A DNA stretch of 64,000 nt, taken from assembly GCF_011058315.1 (NCBI RefSeq), contig NZ_CP049298.1, positions 2,046,001 to 2,110,000 of the forward strand, read 5' to 3'. The translations under genes and the position numbers were made by a program. Shown one piece after another: positions 22,906-32,108 of the stretch (the first letter of the stretch is position 1; each line of letters begins with the position of its first letter). The notes under the pieces are model-generated. The model was not told the origin of the DNA and searched no databases. It was given only the letters and a program-made list of their open reading frames with translations. The stretch comes from Chryseobacterium sp. POL2 (GTDB lineage Bacteria; Bacteroidota; Bacteroidia; Flavobacteriales; Weeksellaceae).

Positions 22906-23867
22906 ATTTTATCTAAAATCTGCTGGATATGAAGTTCTTCTAAACAAGCATAGTCGCCACGATAACAGTCTTTATCTCCAAAAACAGAACAAGGCCTACA
23001 GCTAAGGTCTTTAACCTGAACCACATCATTTTCGGATTGTCCATAGCCTAAAAACCCAGCATAGGTATGCGTTGAGCCCCAAATGGAAAGACATCGCGTT
23101 CCCATAAGACTTGCCAAATGCATATTGGCAGAATCCATGCAAATCATTAATTCTAAGCTCGCTATAATATCCAATTCTTGTTTTAAACTTAGCTTTCCTG
23201 CAAGACTATGTGTGTTAGGAATCTCGGTTTCCCAGCGCTGGAGGATATCCGACTCTTCTTTGCCGCCTCCAAAGAAATAAACTTTTTGACGTTTCGCAAG
23301 TTGCTTAACAAGCTCATAAGATTTCTCGAGAGGAAGCATTTTCCCTTTATGCTGGGCAAATGGAGCGAAACCAATGCCGTGTCTTTCTGCTACCCTACTT
23401 CGTAACTCATAAGACAATTCAAGCTTGTAGCCCATTCTTCGAAGTACGCCCGCATAGCGATCGACAGTTCGCCGAAGCTGAACTTTATTAAGATTCCAAA
23501 CATCGGTAAGATGCTCTTTCTCTTCTTTACCTTTATTAATTTTAAAAACCTTGTAACCGTGCCTTCTCGCAATAGAATCAATTAGTTTGGTCCGAATGAC
23601 ATCGTGAAAATCTGCAACAAAATCGGGTTTATAAAGCTTTAAAATTTCGCGCCCTAATTTTCTAATACCTAAAATACCTTTATAGTTATCGAAGTCAACA
23701 CCATGGAACTTAAGATTAGGAACATCATCAAACAAATCCGCAAAATTCTGGCGGCTAACAAAAATAACTTCCACATCTTTATTTTGCTCCAGAAATTCTC
23801 TGAAAACAGGGACAGTCATGGCCACATCTCCAAAAGCTGAAAAACGGTATGCTAGGATTCTTTTCAC
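22902..23867 (-). CDS. Family 9 glycosyltransferase (heptosyltransferase-like)
   Basis: 321 residues. Two Rossmann domains of the GT-B fold: YRFSAFGDVAMTVPVFREF at the N-terminus is the ADP-heptose:LPS heptosyltransferase signature, and the C-terminal half has FFGGGKEE and CMDSANMHLASLMGTRCLSI, the conserved donor site. Four Cys near the C-terminus (CRPCSVFGDKDCYRGDYAC) are typical of the flavobacterial group. Likely role is adding sugars to LPS core or another surface glycan. It overlaps sufE and GT2 by four bases each. Confidence 0.93.
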   Translation of the reverse strand: MKRILAYRFSAFGDVAMTVPVFREFLEQNKDVEVIFVSRQNFADLFDDVPNLKFHGVDFDNYKGILGIRKLGREILKLYKPDFVADFHDVIRTKLIDSIARRHGYKVFKINKGKEEKEHLTDVWNLNKVQLRRTVDRYAGVLRRMGYKLELSYELRSRVAERHGIGFAPFAQHKGKMLPLEKSYELVKQLAKRQKVYFFGGGKEESDILQRWETEIPNTHSLAGKLSLKQELDIIASLELMICMDSANMHLASLMGTRCLSIWGSTHTYAGFLGYGQSENDVVQVKDLSCRPCSVFGDKDCYRGDYACLEELHIQQILDKI

Positions 23868-24283
23868 TTTTTTAATTGATATGCAACGGCATAGAATTTA
23901 ATTTGTTTTGTCATCGCCATAAGTCCATTGGCTCTGGAGGGTGACAAAAACTCTTGTAAACCTATTTCTGATATAAATTCAAAATCAGAATCCACAATCT
24001 CTTGTGTGGCATGTCCACTGTAGATGCTTACCAACATAGACACAATCCCTTTGGGTAGTATCCCATCTGAATCGGCATCGAAATAAAGTTTTCCATCTTC
24101 AAAACGTGCATCTATCCACACTTTGGATTGACAGCCACGAATGAGATTTTCGTCTATTTTTTTATCATCAGGAAGAGGTATCAGAGATTTTCCTAGGTCA
24201 ATAATATATTCATATTTTTCTTCCCAGTCGCCTAAAAAAGCGAACTCGTCCACCAACTCCTTTTGTTTCTCTTTAATTGTCAT
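23864..24283 (-). CDS. sufE: SufE-family sulfur acceptor
   Basis: 139 residues. SufE takes persulfide sulfur from the cysteine desulfurase SufS and passes it to the SUF Fe-S assembly scaffold. The catalytic Cys is in IRGCQSKVWID (about Cys 50), and FDADSDGILPKGIVSML and SPSRANGLMAM are the other conserved segments. Normal length. It heads an operon with two glycosyltransferases by four-base overlap, so it is far from sufS (52319). Confidence 0.95.
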   Translation of the reverse strand: MTIKEKQKELVDEFAFLGDWEEKYEYIIDLGKSLIPLPDDKKIDENLIRGCQSKVWIDARFEDGKLYFDADSDGILPKGIVSMLVSIYSGHATQEIVDSDFEFISEIGLQEFLSPSRANGLMAMTKQIKFYAVAYQLKK

Positions 24284-24291
24284 CAGCTAAG

Positions 24292-25542
24292 TTATTTAAC
24301 AGATTGAGCGATGTTTACAATAACTTTAACAGCGGCTTCCATATTTTCTATTGGAACAAACTCGTATGGTCCATGGAAATAATGTCCACCAGCAAAAATG
24401 TTGGGACAAGGCAGCCCCATATACGAAAGCTGCGCACCATCTGTACCACCACGGATGGCTTTTATTTTAGGCTCAACACCAGCATCTTTCATTGCTTGTT
24501 CTGCAATTTCAACGATATGCATTTTACCTTCAAACTGTTTTTTCATATTAAGATACTGCGATTTTATTTCTAAAGTTGCAGTGCCTTCACCATATTTCTC
24601 GTTGATAGCATCCACTTTTTGTTGCATTAAGACTTTACGAGCTTCAAACTTAGCATCATCGTGATCTCTAATAATATATAGAAGTTTCGCTGCAGCTACA
24701 TCTCCTGTAAAATCTGTTAAATGGAAAAAACCATCGTACCCTTTTGTTGTAGCTGGCGTTTCGTTACTTGGAAGCGATTGGATAAATTCTGAAGCGACCA
24801 ATCCTGCATTCAACATTTTACCAAACGAATATCCTGGATGTACAGACACCCCTGTAATTTTGATAACAGCGCCTGCAGCATTGAAATTTTCATACTCCAA
24901 TTCTCCAATCTCGCCGCCATCCATCGTATAAGCCCATTCGGCACCAAATTTCTCAACATCGAACTTGTGTGCGCCACGACCTATTTCTTCATCAGGATTG
25001 AATCCAACTGAAATACGACCGTGCTTAAGCTCTGGATGTGCCAAAAGATACTCTGCAGCCGTTACAATCTCAGCAATGCCTGCCTTATCATCAGCACTCA
25101 ACAATGTTGTACCATCTGTTGTGATAATGGTTTGACCAATATATTTTTTAAGATCAGTAAATTTTTTAGGAGATAAAACAAATCCTGTTTCTTTATTTAA
25201 AAGTAAATCCTCACCATCGTAATTTTCCCAAATCTGAGGTTTAACATCAACTCCATTGAAATCTGGCGTGCTATCGTAATGCGCAATGAAACCAACCTGA
25301 GGTACTTTTTCTTCAATATTTGAAGGTATAAATCCAAATACATAACCATGCTCATCCATGCTTACATCTTCCAGACCCAATGTTTGCAATTCGTTATAAA
25401 GATATTTTGCCATGTCCCATTGTTGCGGCGTGGACGGCGTTGTCTCACTTTCAGGATCACTGGTTGAAAAAATCTTAACGTATGTAATAAATCGGTCGAC
25501 CAATTTTTTGCGCCATTCCGATGTAAATTCTATTGACTTCAT
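24292..25542 (-). CDS. pepT: Peptidase T (tripeptide aminopeptidase)
   Basis: 416 residues. M20 zinc peptidase that removes N-terminal residues from tripeptides in the cytoplasm. Metal ligands are in AHYDSTPDF, SADDKAGIAEI, PDEEIGRGAH and the C-terminal FAGGHYFHGPYEF. The dimerisation domain sits in the middle (about 205-320). Full length. It has an excellent promoter (25563-25594, minus strand). It ends 8 bases before sufE. Confidence 0.97.
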   Translation of the reverse strand: MKSIEFTSEWRKKLVDRFITYVKIFSTSDPESETTPSTPQQWDMAKYLYNELQTLGLEDVSMDEHGYVFGFIPSNIEEKVPQVGFIAHYDSTPDFNGVDVKPQIWENYDGEDLLLNKETGFVLSPKKFTDLKKYIGQTIITTDGTTLLSADDKAGIAEIVTAAEYLLAHPELKHGRISVGFNPDEEIGRGAHKFDVEKFGAEWAYTMDGGEIGELEYENFNAAGAVIKITGVSVHPGYSFGKMLNAGLVASEFIQSLPSNETPATTKGYDGFFHLTDFTGDVAAAKLLYIIRDHDDAKFEARKVLMQQKVDAINEKYGEGTATLEIKSQYLNMKKQFEGKMHIVEIAEQAMKDAGVEPKIKAIRGGTDGAQLSYMGLPCPNIFAGGHYFHGPYEFVPIENMEAAVKVIVNIAQSVK

Positions 25543-25562
25543 CTTTTTTGGTATAATTAAAG

Positions 25563-25594
25563 CAAAGTTATATATTTATGCATGGAATGGCAAA
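25563..25594 (-). promoter_or_regulatory. Promoter of pepT
   Basis: On the minus strand: TTTG (25591-25594), 20 bases, TAACTTTG (25563-25570). A close match to the Bacteroidota consensus. It may also drive sufE-GT9-GT2, because no terminator is seen after pepT. Confidence 0.7.
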
Positions 25595-25694
25595 TGCTTA
25601 TACGCTTTTCTAAACAGCATTTTTGATGACAATTGTCTTTTAATTCTTTAAAAAATATCGTCATCTCCAGAATTTGGTAGAATAAAAATAGTAA

Positions 25695-26552
25695 ATGAAA
25701 GAACTGTTTCTAACAGAATGTCCACGGGACGCTATGCAAGGTTGGGGCGAATTTATCCCAACTCAAAAAAAAATTGATTACATCAACGCCTTAATGGATG
25801 TCGGTTTTGATGTATTAGATTGTGCAAGTTTTGTAAATCCTCGCACCATGCCGCAAATGGCAGACTCAGGAGATGTCGTTGATGAGATTGATAAATCTTT
25901 GTCCAATACAAAATTATCTGTCATTGTTGCCAATCTTCGCGGTGCCGAAAAAGCTTTGGAACATGATAATGTTGACATTTTGGGATTTCCTTTCTCGATT
26001 TCGGAGACATTTCAACATCGTAATACCAACAAAAGCCGAGAAGATGCTTTTGAAGAAATTATCAAAATTCTAGATTTAGCAAACGCACAAGGAAAACAGC
26101 TAAATTTGTATTTCTCTATGGCTTTTGGAAATCCTTATGGCGAAAGCTGGGCTTGGGAAGATGTGGATTTTTGGGCAAAGCGTTTTGATGAAGTTGGAAT
26201 TAAAGAAATACTTTTATCGGACACAACAGGTGTTGGTGATACCGAGCGCATCAGTCTTTTGTTTAATAAAATCCCTTTCAAATATCCTAATATCAACTTC
26301 GGGGCACATCTACATAATCGTTACGAAGATTCTTATAAAAAGCTAAAAGCAGCTTACGACCAGGGATGTCGACGATTTGACAGTGCAATTAAAGGAATTG
26401 GCGGTTGCCCTATGGCGAAAGATGATCTTGTGGGAAATATGCCTACAGAGCAGGTTTTCAACTTTATGGCTGTTGAAAAAATTGATGTTCATCAAAACAT
26501 GTTAAATTTTGAAAGCGCTTATAATAAAGCTAAAGATATTTTTCATTTTTAA
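25695..26552 (+). CDS. Hydroxymethylglutaryl-CoA lyase
   Basis: 285 residues. Splits HMG-CoA to acetyl-CoA and acetoacetate, last step of leucine breakdown. TIM-barrel of the HMGL-like family: ECPRDAMQGW at the N-terminus with the catalytic Arg-Asp, LLSDTTGVGD, the metal-binding HLH in FGAHLHNRY (about 193-201) and the flexible catalytic-Cys loop GIGGCPMAKDDL (about 232-243). Length is normal for the bacterial enzyme. It stands alone between the divergent pepT and the OsmC gene. A perfect 10-bp palindrome GACAATTGTC lies upstream at 25628-25637. Confidence 0.93.
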   Translation: MKELFLTECPRDAMQGWGEFIPTQKKIDYINALMDVGFDVLDCASFVNPRTMPQMADSGDVVDEIDKSLSNTKLSVIVANLRGAEKALEHDNVDILGFPFSISETFQHRNTNKSREDAFEEIIKILDLANAQGKQLNLYFSMAFGNPYGESWAWEDVDFWAKRFDEVGIKEILLSDTTGVGDTERISLLFNKIPFKYPNINFGAHLHNRYEDSYKKLKAAYDQGCRRFDSAIKGIGGCPMAKDDLVGNMPTEQVFNFMAVEKIDVHQNMLNFESAYNKAKDIFHF

Positions 26553-26633
26553 TATTTTTGCAAAATATTACTTTATATTCTAACATATTTAGCAAAATAA
26601 TGATTAAATTTATAATACATTAATACTAAAACT

Positions 26634-27038
26634 ATGACTTCTAAAACAACTTATTTAGGCAATAACGAGATGGATTCTGTTCATGAAGATTCTGGCAATA
26701 CCATGCACATCGGGATTCCACAAGATAACTTTAACAAGAGAGATAACTTCTCGCCTACTGATCTTTTCGCAACCTCTTTAGCACAAAGTATTTTTGCAGC
26801 GATAAGTGTGCTTGGAAAAGATAGGAATATCGACATTACAGGAGCAACTTGCGAATTGAAAAAAACCATGTATTTCCAACCAAGAAGAATTGGAGAAATA
26901 TTCTGCGTTTTAAAATTTCCGCAAAAGCATTCTGAAGACGAAAAGAAATTTATCGAAGATACTGCACACAATTGTCCTGTGTATTTGAGTCTTCACCCCG
27001 ATATCAAGAAAATTTTGATATTCGAATACGCAGACTAG
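26634..27038 (+). CDS. OsmC-like protein lacking the first catalytic cysteine
   Basis: 134 residues with the OsmC/Ohr fold pattern: FSPTDLFATSLAQSIFAAIS (40-59) is the central helix and HNCPVYLSLHPDIKK (112-126) the second conserved segment. Family members normally have a peroxidatic Cys in the central helix (SLGTCM in many Bacteroidota copies); here the aligned residues are SLAQSI, so that Cys is missing, while Cys 114 is kept. Classic peroxidase activity is therefore doubtful. It converges on the sufT-like gene with a 1-base gap. Confidence 0.88.
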   Translation: MTSKTTYLGNNEMDSVHEDSGNTMHIGIPQDNFNKRDNFSPTDLFATSLAQSIFAAISVLGKDRNIDITGATCELKKTMYFQPRRIGEIFCVLKFPQKHSEDEKKFIEDTAHNCPVYLSLHPDIKKILIFEYAD

Positions 27039-27039
27039 T

Positions 27040-27366
27040 TTATAACATTCCGAGTTCGAAGCGCGCTTCCTCACTCATCATATCTTTTGTCCATGTAGGT
27101 TCGAAAGTCAAGTTAATTTTAGCAGCGGTAACGCCTTCTACAGCTTTCACTTTTTCTTCAACCTCCATGGGCAAAGATTCTGCTACCGGGCAATTCGGAG
27201 ATGTTAGCGTCATCACCACAACCACTTGTCCTTCGTCCGAAATTTGCACATCGTACACCAATCCCAACTCATAAATATCTACTGGGATTTCTGGATCATA
27301 GATACTTTTAAGCTCTCTGATGATGTTCTCTCCGATGTCTGCAATTTGTTCGTCTGTATATTTCAT
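27040..27366 (-). CDS. SufT-like Fe-S assembly protein (DUF59 / MIP18 family)
   Basis: 108 residues, a single DUF59 domain: IYDPEIPVDIYELGLVYDV (about 23-41), VVVMTLTSPNCPVAESLP with the conserved Cys (about 62), and LTFEPTWTKDMMSEEAR. Members help Fe-S cluster assembly or delivery (SufT, MIP18). In many Bacteroidota genomes this gene is near suf genes; here it is 1 base from the exonuclease gene upstream, so the two are co-transcribed. Confidence 0.93.
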   Translation of the reverse strand: MKYTDEQIADIGENIIRELKSIYDPEIPVDIYELGLVYDVQISDEGQVVVVMTLTSPNCPVAESLPMEVEEKVKAVEGVTAAKINLTFEPTWTKDMMSEEARFELGML

Positions 27367-27367
27367 T

Positions 27368-28063
27368 TTAATCTAAACGTTTTATAATATCTTCCTGTCT
27401 CATACGTCGGAAAATATTACACAAAGTTAAGACATCTTTTTCACAATATTTAACTATTCTTAATAAGTCTTTCTCCTCGTAATAAATTTGAGCGACTTGT
27501 GAACCATCAATATCGTCTTTCGGGGTTGGAATATTAAAAATGTGGGCTAATAATTCTAAAGATACATAAGACTTCCAATCACCGAATTTCCAAAGCTCCA
27601 TCGTATCGATATGTGGAATTTCCCAGGGTTTTTTACCAAACATTTGAAAAACTTTGGGAGGTTCAATGCCATTTATTAAAAGTCGGCGCGCTATGTAGGG
27701 AAAATCAAATTCTTTTCCGTTGTGTGCACAAAGTATAACATCGCGAAGTCTTGCGCTGTTGAAAATTTGGCAAAATTCTAATAATAAGTCTTTTTCATTA
27801 TCATTATAAAAAGATTTAATTTTAAGTTTAGCTTGATCTACTATCCCGATAGAAATACAAATAATCTTTCCAAATTCTGCCATAATACCTGCTCTTTCAC
27901 CGTAGAAATCATCGGCAGTAATGTCATCCTTACGTTGATTTTTAGTTTTCTTATCCCACAGCATTTGCGTCGCTTCATCATTATCGGTATAACTCGGATT
28001 CTGTGGTACAGTTTCTATATCTAAAAAGAGGACCTTTTCAATGGAAATTGCCTTTATCATCAT
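27368..28063 (-). CDS. DEDD-type 3'-5' exonuclease (PolB-like)
   Basis: 231 residues. RNase H fold exonuclease of the predicted PolB-like 3'-5' exonuclease family. Motif I is FLDIETVP (about 13-20), motif II AHNGKEFDFPYI (about 112-123) and motif III the YCEKDV box (about 210-215, Y-x3-D). Likely to trim DNA or RNA ends; the physiological substrate is not known. It is followed by the sufT-like gene after one base. Confidence 0.88.
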   Translation of the reverse strand: MMIKAISIEKVLFLDIETVPQNPSYTDNDEATQMLWDKKTKNQRKDDITADDFYGERAGIMAEFGKIICISIGIVDQAKLKIKSFYNDNEKDLLLEFCQIFNSARLRDVILCAHNGKEFDFPYIARRLLINGIEPPKVFQMFGKKPWEIPHIDTMELWKFGDWKSYVSLELLAHIFNIPTPKDDIDGSQVAQIYYEEKDLLRIVKYCEKDVLTLCNIFRRMRQEDIIKRLD

Positions 28064-28089
28064 TTTTTATTTTAATATTAAATATACAA

Positions 28090-28120
28090 AAAAAAGAAGC
28101 CCGAAAAATATCGGGCTTCA
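28090..28120 (-). terminator. Terminator of the act operon
   Basis: GAAGCCCGA (28097-28105) pairs with TCGGGCTTC (28112-28120). Read on the minus strand, the stem is followed by a long T-run, just after actF. Confidence 0.85.
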
Positions 28121-28141
28121 AATTCTAAATAACAATATCTC

Positions 28142-29476
28142 TTAAAAAGGATATTCGTAAATCTCTGATTCGTGGAAGAATGGGTTTCCAGTTGGCATTA
28201 ATTTTAATTTTGTTAATGCTGTAAATACTACAAAAACAAATAAACCAACAACCGCTGCGAACGATCCAACTGTTAATAATAGCGTTGGAATGTTGTTCCA
28301 ATAAGGGCCTACTGTTCCTGGCATTACCATGTTGAAATAATCAACCCAGTGTCCAAAGATAACAATAACAGCCATAGTTGTAACCACTTTGTAATTACGT
28401 TTTATGCTACTACTTACTAGAATTAACAATGGTAGTAGGAAGTTAATAATTAACATTGGTAAGAATGTTGGACCGTAATACTCGAATCTACCGAAGAAGT
28501 AGTTAACCTCTTCTGGAACGTTTGCATACCAATAAAGCATGAACTGACAGAACCAAAGGTATGTCCAAAGCATACTTGTTGCGAACAAATACTTACCTAA
28601 ATCGTGTAAGTGGTTATCATTGAACTGAGGATAAAATCCTTTTTTCTTTAAATAAACAGCTACCAAGATAATTGCAGCTACAGCAGTTGCTAAACAACTC
28701 ACCATAGAATACCAAATATACAATGTAGAATACCAGTGAGGGTCTATTGACATCAACCAATCCCAAGCCCACGCTGCAGAAGCAAATCCGAAGAATGCGA
28801 TGTATCCTACGCTCCAGTTGTATAGACTAGCATATACTTTTCTGTCGCCGTTAGTATCGTCCACTTTCTTAGAAGTTTGTTTAAGCTTCCATGCAAAGAA
28901 GCTCGCTCCTAATACATAGATAAATGTTCTAATAATATAAGACGGAATATTTAAGAACAATTTCTTCTCATAAATAATCACATCGAAATGTGGGTCATTA
29001 GGATCTGTTAATGCTGGATCCATCCAGTGGAACAAATGTCCCATGTGGAATGCATTTAGCAAAACAATTATAATAAGAATAGCGCCTCCGTATGGGATAA
29101 AAGAAGCCACAGCTTCCATAACTCTTGTTACAATAATAGACCAACCTGCATGTGCCGCATGCTGAATACTATAAAAGAATAAAGCAGCACAACTAACTCC
29201 GAATAAGAATACCGCAGCAACATGAAGCGCAGCCAACGGCTGGTTTCCAACTTGCATTTTAGCGTGATCTAAATGCGCTTGGTGGTCTTGTGGACCTACC
29301 ATTTCGCTAGAGTGTGTTGGGTTATCATGACCACCTGAATGAACAGCTTCCATCCAGTGGGTAATAGTAGTATCATCAATTCCTTTATTTAAGGCAAATC
29401 CAGCCGCAAATAACACTAATCCTACAACAATCAGTATAATGGAATATAATCTTAACTTAGGTGAAAAACTATACAT
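28142..29476 (-). CDS. actF: Alternative complex III quinol-binding membrane subunit ActF
   Basis: 444 residues with about ten membrane segments. ActF is the smaller paralogue of ActC in alternative complex III, which oxidises menaquinol and passes electrons to cytochrome c or directly to a terminal oxidase. Recognisable features are the family pattern around GYIAFFGFASAAWAWDWLMS (about 230-249) and the final act operon position. A His-rich loop (SGGHDNPTHSS) follows the first membrane helix. It starts 11 bases after actE. Confidence 0.93.
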   Translation of the reverse strand: MYSFSPKLRLYSIILIVVGLVLFAAGFALNKGIDDTTITHWMEAVHSGGHDNPTHSSEMVGPQDHQAHLDHAKMQVGNQPLAALHVAAVFLFGVSCAALFFYSIQHAAHAGWSIIVTRVMEAVASFIPYGGAILIIIVLLNAFHMGHLFHWMDPALTDPNDPHFDVIIYEKKLFLNIPSYIIRTFIYVLGASFFAWKLKQTSKKVDDTNGDRKVYASLYNWSVGYIAFFGFASAAWAWDWLMSIDPHWYSTLYIWYSMVSCLATAVAAIILVAVYLKKKGFYPQFNDNHLHDLGKYLFATSMLWTYLWFCQFMLYWYANVPEEVNYFFGRFEYYGPTFLPMLIINFLLPLLILVSSSIKRNYKVVTTMAVIVIFGHWVDYFNMVMPGTVGPYWNNIPTLLLTVGSFAAVVGLFVFVVFTALTKLKLMPTGNPFFHESEIYEYPF

Positions 29477-29487
29477 GTTCTTACTTT

Positions 29488-30183
29488 TTATTTTTTAGTA
29501 TTAGTATTAGTTTCAGTAGCTGTTGCAGCCGCAGCATCGCTTGAGTTAGCTGTTTCAGCAGGAGCAGCAGCACCTTTGAACGCGTTCATCACATATAGCG
29601 CCACTCTCCAACGGTCACCAGCATTAAGCTGACCTGCGTAAGAACCCATGGCATTTCTACCATTAGTTAATACATAGTGTACAGAGCCAATTGTGATTTC
29701 TCTATCTTTATAATTTGGAACTCCCGAATAAGCGCCTGATTGAACAATTGAACCTTGTCCATCTCCTCCCACACCATGGCAAGCAGCACAAGTCTGGTCA
29801 TATAAATGTTTGCCTCTTTCAAGATCTTTCTCAAGATTTTTAGCGACAAGAGGGGAAGTAGTCATTGTTTTTGAAGCATCGTAACCTGCATTGTATTCGT
29901 CTACATTTTTAGGCAATGCTTGGTCTTCAATAATACCGTCTGCATTCTGAGGAACCGAACCTTCTACAGGTTTTAATCCTGTTGCGCCATTGTTAGCAAC
30001 AAAAGCTGGGATTTCGTTTTCGTGTTTAGAATAAGCGTCTTCTGCCTTCATCAATGGATCATAAGCCACTGGGAAGTACATATCAGGGAAATACACCAAA
30101 GGTGGATTCTCTTTACTACAAGAAGTTAAAAGAACACTTGCAAAACCTAAAACGGCAGTAATTTTAATAATATTCTTTTTCAT
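29488..30183 (-). CDS. actE: Alternative complex III monoheme cytochrome c subunit ActE
   Basis: 231 residues. Lipoprotein signal with lipobox LLTSCSK (Cys about 22). One c-type heme site CAACHG (about 135-140) followed by GGDGQGS and a distal Met region (RNAMGSY). The C-terminus is a low-complexity Ala/Thr/Asn tail. It is the periplasmic electron carrier of the complex. It lies 1 base from actD and 11 bases from actF. Confidence 0.95.
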   Translation of the reverse strand: MKKNIIKITAVLGFASVLLTSCSKENPPLVYFPDMYFPVAYDPLMKAEDAYSKHENEIPAFVANNGATGLKPVEGSVPQNADGIIEDQALPKNVDEYNAGYDASKTMTTSPLVAKNLEKDLERGKHLYDQTCAACHGVGGDGQGSIVQSGAYSGVPNYKDREITIGSVHYVLTNGRNAMGSYAGQLNAGDRWRVALYVMNAFKGAAAPAETANSSDAAAATATETNTNTKK

Positions 30184-30184
30184 C

Positions 30185-30706
30185 TTAAGCGTCTTTTACT
30201 GTTATTTCTTCAACACCAGTATCTACAAGAATCTGTTTGATCGTTTCAACATCATCTGATACAAATTCCATCAGGAACTTATCATCCGTTGTTCTTGGAT
30301 CTGGATTCTGAGGTTTTGCCCCTGGATACATTTTATTTCTAACTAAATAAGTTAATGACATAAGGTGCGCCGCACAGAATACCATTAGCTCAAACATTGG
30401 CACCACGAAAGCTGGCATATTGTGTCCCCAGTCAAAAGCGGGTTTACCACCAATATTCTGAGGCCAGTCACGAATCATAGTATAATACGTTACTAAAGCT
30501 CCAATTGAAACACCATAAACAGCGTAGAAGAAAGCAGCATCAGAAATTCTAGTTTTCTTTAAACCTAAAGCTTTATCTAGTCCGTGAACTGGAAATGGAG
30601 TATAAACTTCGTTAATCTTGATACCTTTATCAGTGAAGGCTTTAACGCCGTGCATTAAATCATCGTCGTCGCCGTAAAGTCCGTAAATAATTTTAGTGGT
30701 GCTCAT
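30185..30706 (-). CDS. actD: Alternative complex III subunit ActD (DUF3341)
   Basis: 173 residues from the ATG at 30706, chosen over an upstream in-frame ATG (30733) because the family begins with a TTKIIYGLYGD-like segment and a GGAG ribosome site lies before it. Two membrane segments (about 54-75 and 95-115). ActD is a membrane subunit of unknown catalytic part that packs against ActC. The start overlaps the actC end by 14 bases. Confidence 0.93.
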   Translation of the reverse strand: MSTTKIIYGLYGDDDDLMHGVKAFTDKGIKINEVYTPFPVHGLDKALGLKKTRISDAAFFYAVYGVSIGALVTYYTMIRDWPQNIGGKPAFDWGHNMPAFVVPMFELMVFCAAHLMSLTYLVRNKMYPGAKPQNPDPRTTDDKFLMEFVSDDVETIKQILVDTGVEEITVKDA

Positions 30707-32090
30707 CTCCTTCTTTTGCTTTATAAGTTTCACCTGAAATTTTCAAAATACTCTTCAATTCTGCCTGTGCAATTACAGGGAATGTTCTTGCATATAATAA
30801 GAACAATACAGAGAAGAAGCCTATCGTACCAAGGTATACACCAACGTCAATAATTGTCGGCATAAACATTGTCCATGATGATGGTAAGTAGTCTCTTGAT
30901 AAGTTGATAACAATAATATCAAAACGCTCGAACCACATACCAATGTTAATAATCAATGCAATAATAAATGTTGCGAAGATGTTTGTTCTAACTTTTTTGA
31001 ACCAGAACGCAGCTGGCACCACCAAGTTACAAATGATCAACGCCCAGAATGCCCACCAATAAGGTCCTGTTGCTGCACCTGGAGAAAGATATACGAAATC
31101 TTCAAATCTAGATCCAGAATACCAAGCGATAAAATATTCGCAAGCATAAGCCACTGTTACCATACCACCTGTTAAGATGATTACGATGTTCATAATCTCA
31201 ATGTGATACATTGTGATATAATCTTCTAAGTGACAAACTTTTCTTGCAACCAACAACAGCGTTTGTACCATTGCAAATCCTGAGAAAATCGCCCCAGCAA
31301 CGAAATAAGGAGGATAGATTGTTGAGTGCCATCCCTTAATAACCGACGTTGCAAAGTCAAATGATACCGTGGTGTGTACAGAGAATACAAGCGGTGTTGC
31401 TAAACCTGCAAGAACCAAAGATAGCTCTTCGAATCTTTGCCAATGTTTTGCTTTACCGCCCCATCCAAATGAAAGAATTGTATAAATCTTTTTGTTGAAT
31501 GGTGTTTTAGCTCTATCTCGAATCATTGCAAAATCCGGAATAAGTCCCATGAACCAGAATACAACTGATACTGAGAAATAAGTAGAGATCGCAAATACGT
31601 CCCAAAGTAGTGGTGAGTTAAAGTTAGTCCATAAAGACCCGAATTGGTTTGGCAATGGGAATACCCAATAACCTACCCAAACTCTACCCATGTGGATAAC
31701 CGGGAAAATCGCTGCTTGACAAACGGCGAAAATCGTCATCGCCTCGGCAGAACGGTTAACCGACATTCTCCATCGTTGTCTAAATAATAATAGTACAGCG
31801 GAAATAAGTGTACCGGCGTGACCAATACCTACCCACCATACGAAGTTGGTAATATCCCAACCCCAGTTAATGGTTTTGTTTAATCCCCAAGCACCTATCC
31901 CCGTTCCGATTGTGTATGCAATACAACCAAATCCGTAGATAAACAGTACTAATGCAGCGTATAGTGATGCCCACCATAGTTTTCCTGCACGTTCCTCGAT
32001 AGGTCTTGCGATATCTTCCGTAATATCGTGATAAGTCTTATGACCAATAATTAAAGGTTCCCTTATCGGAGCTTCGTAATGTCCTGACAT
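30693..32090 (-). CDS. actC: Alternative complex III quinol-binding membrane subunit ActC (NrfD-like)
   Basis: 465 residues, about ten membrane segments, NrfD/polysulfide-reductase family. The N-terminal segment (REPLIIGHKTYHDITEDIAR) and the WWVGIGHAGTLISAVLLL region are strongly conserved in ActC and near the proposed quinone site facing the ActB Fe-S clusters. It carries electrons from menaquinol. It starts 18 bases after actB. Confidence 0.96.
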   Translation of the reverse strand: MSGHYEAPIREPLIIGHKTYHDITEDIARPIEERAGKLWWASLYAALVLFIYGFGCIAYTIGTGIGAWGLNKTINWGWDITNFVWWVGIGHAGTLISAVLLLFRQRWRMSVNRSAEAMTIFAVCQAAIFPVIHMGRVWVGYWVFPLPNQFGSLWTNFNSPLLWDVFAISTYFSVSVVFWFMGLIPDFAMIRDRAKTPFNKKIYTILSFGWGGKAKHWQRFEELSLVLAGLATPLVFSVHTTVSFDFATSVIKGWHSTIYPPYFVAGAIFSGFAMVQTLLLVARKVCHLEDYITMYHIEIMNIVIILTGGMVTVAYACEYFIAWYSGSRFEDFVYLSPGAATGPYWWAFWALIICNLVVPAAFWFKKVRTNIFATFIIALIINIGMWFERFDIIVINLSRDYLPSSWTMFMPTIIDVGVYLGTIGFFSVLFLLYARTFPVIAQAELKSILKISGETYKAKEGDEHH

Positions 32091-32108
32091 CTTTTACCTA
32101 TTTATTAT

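Noticed and set aside
30707-30733. Longer actD start
   Set aside because: The added residues (MKLIKQKKE) are the actC tail read in another frame; ATG 30706 has a good ribosome site.
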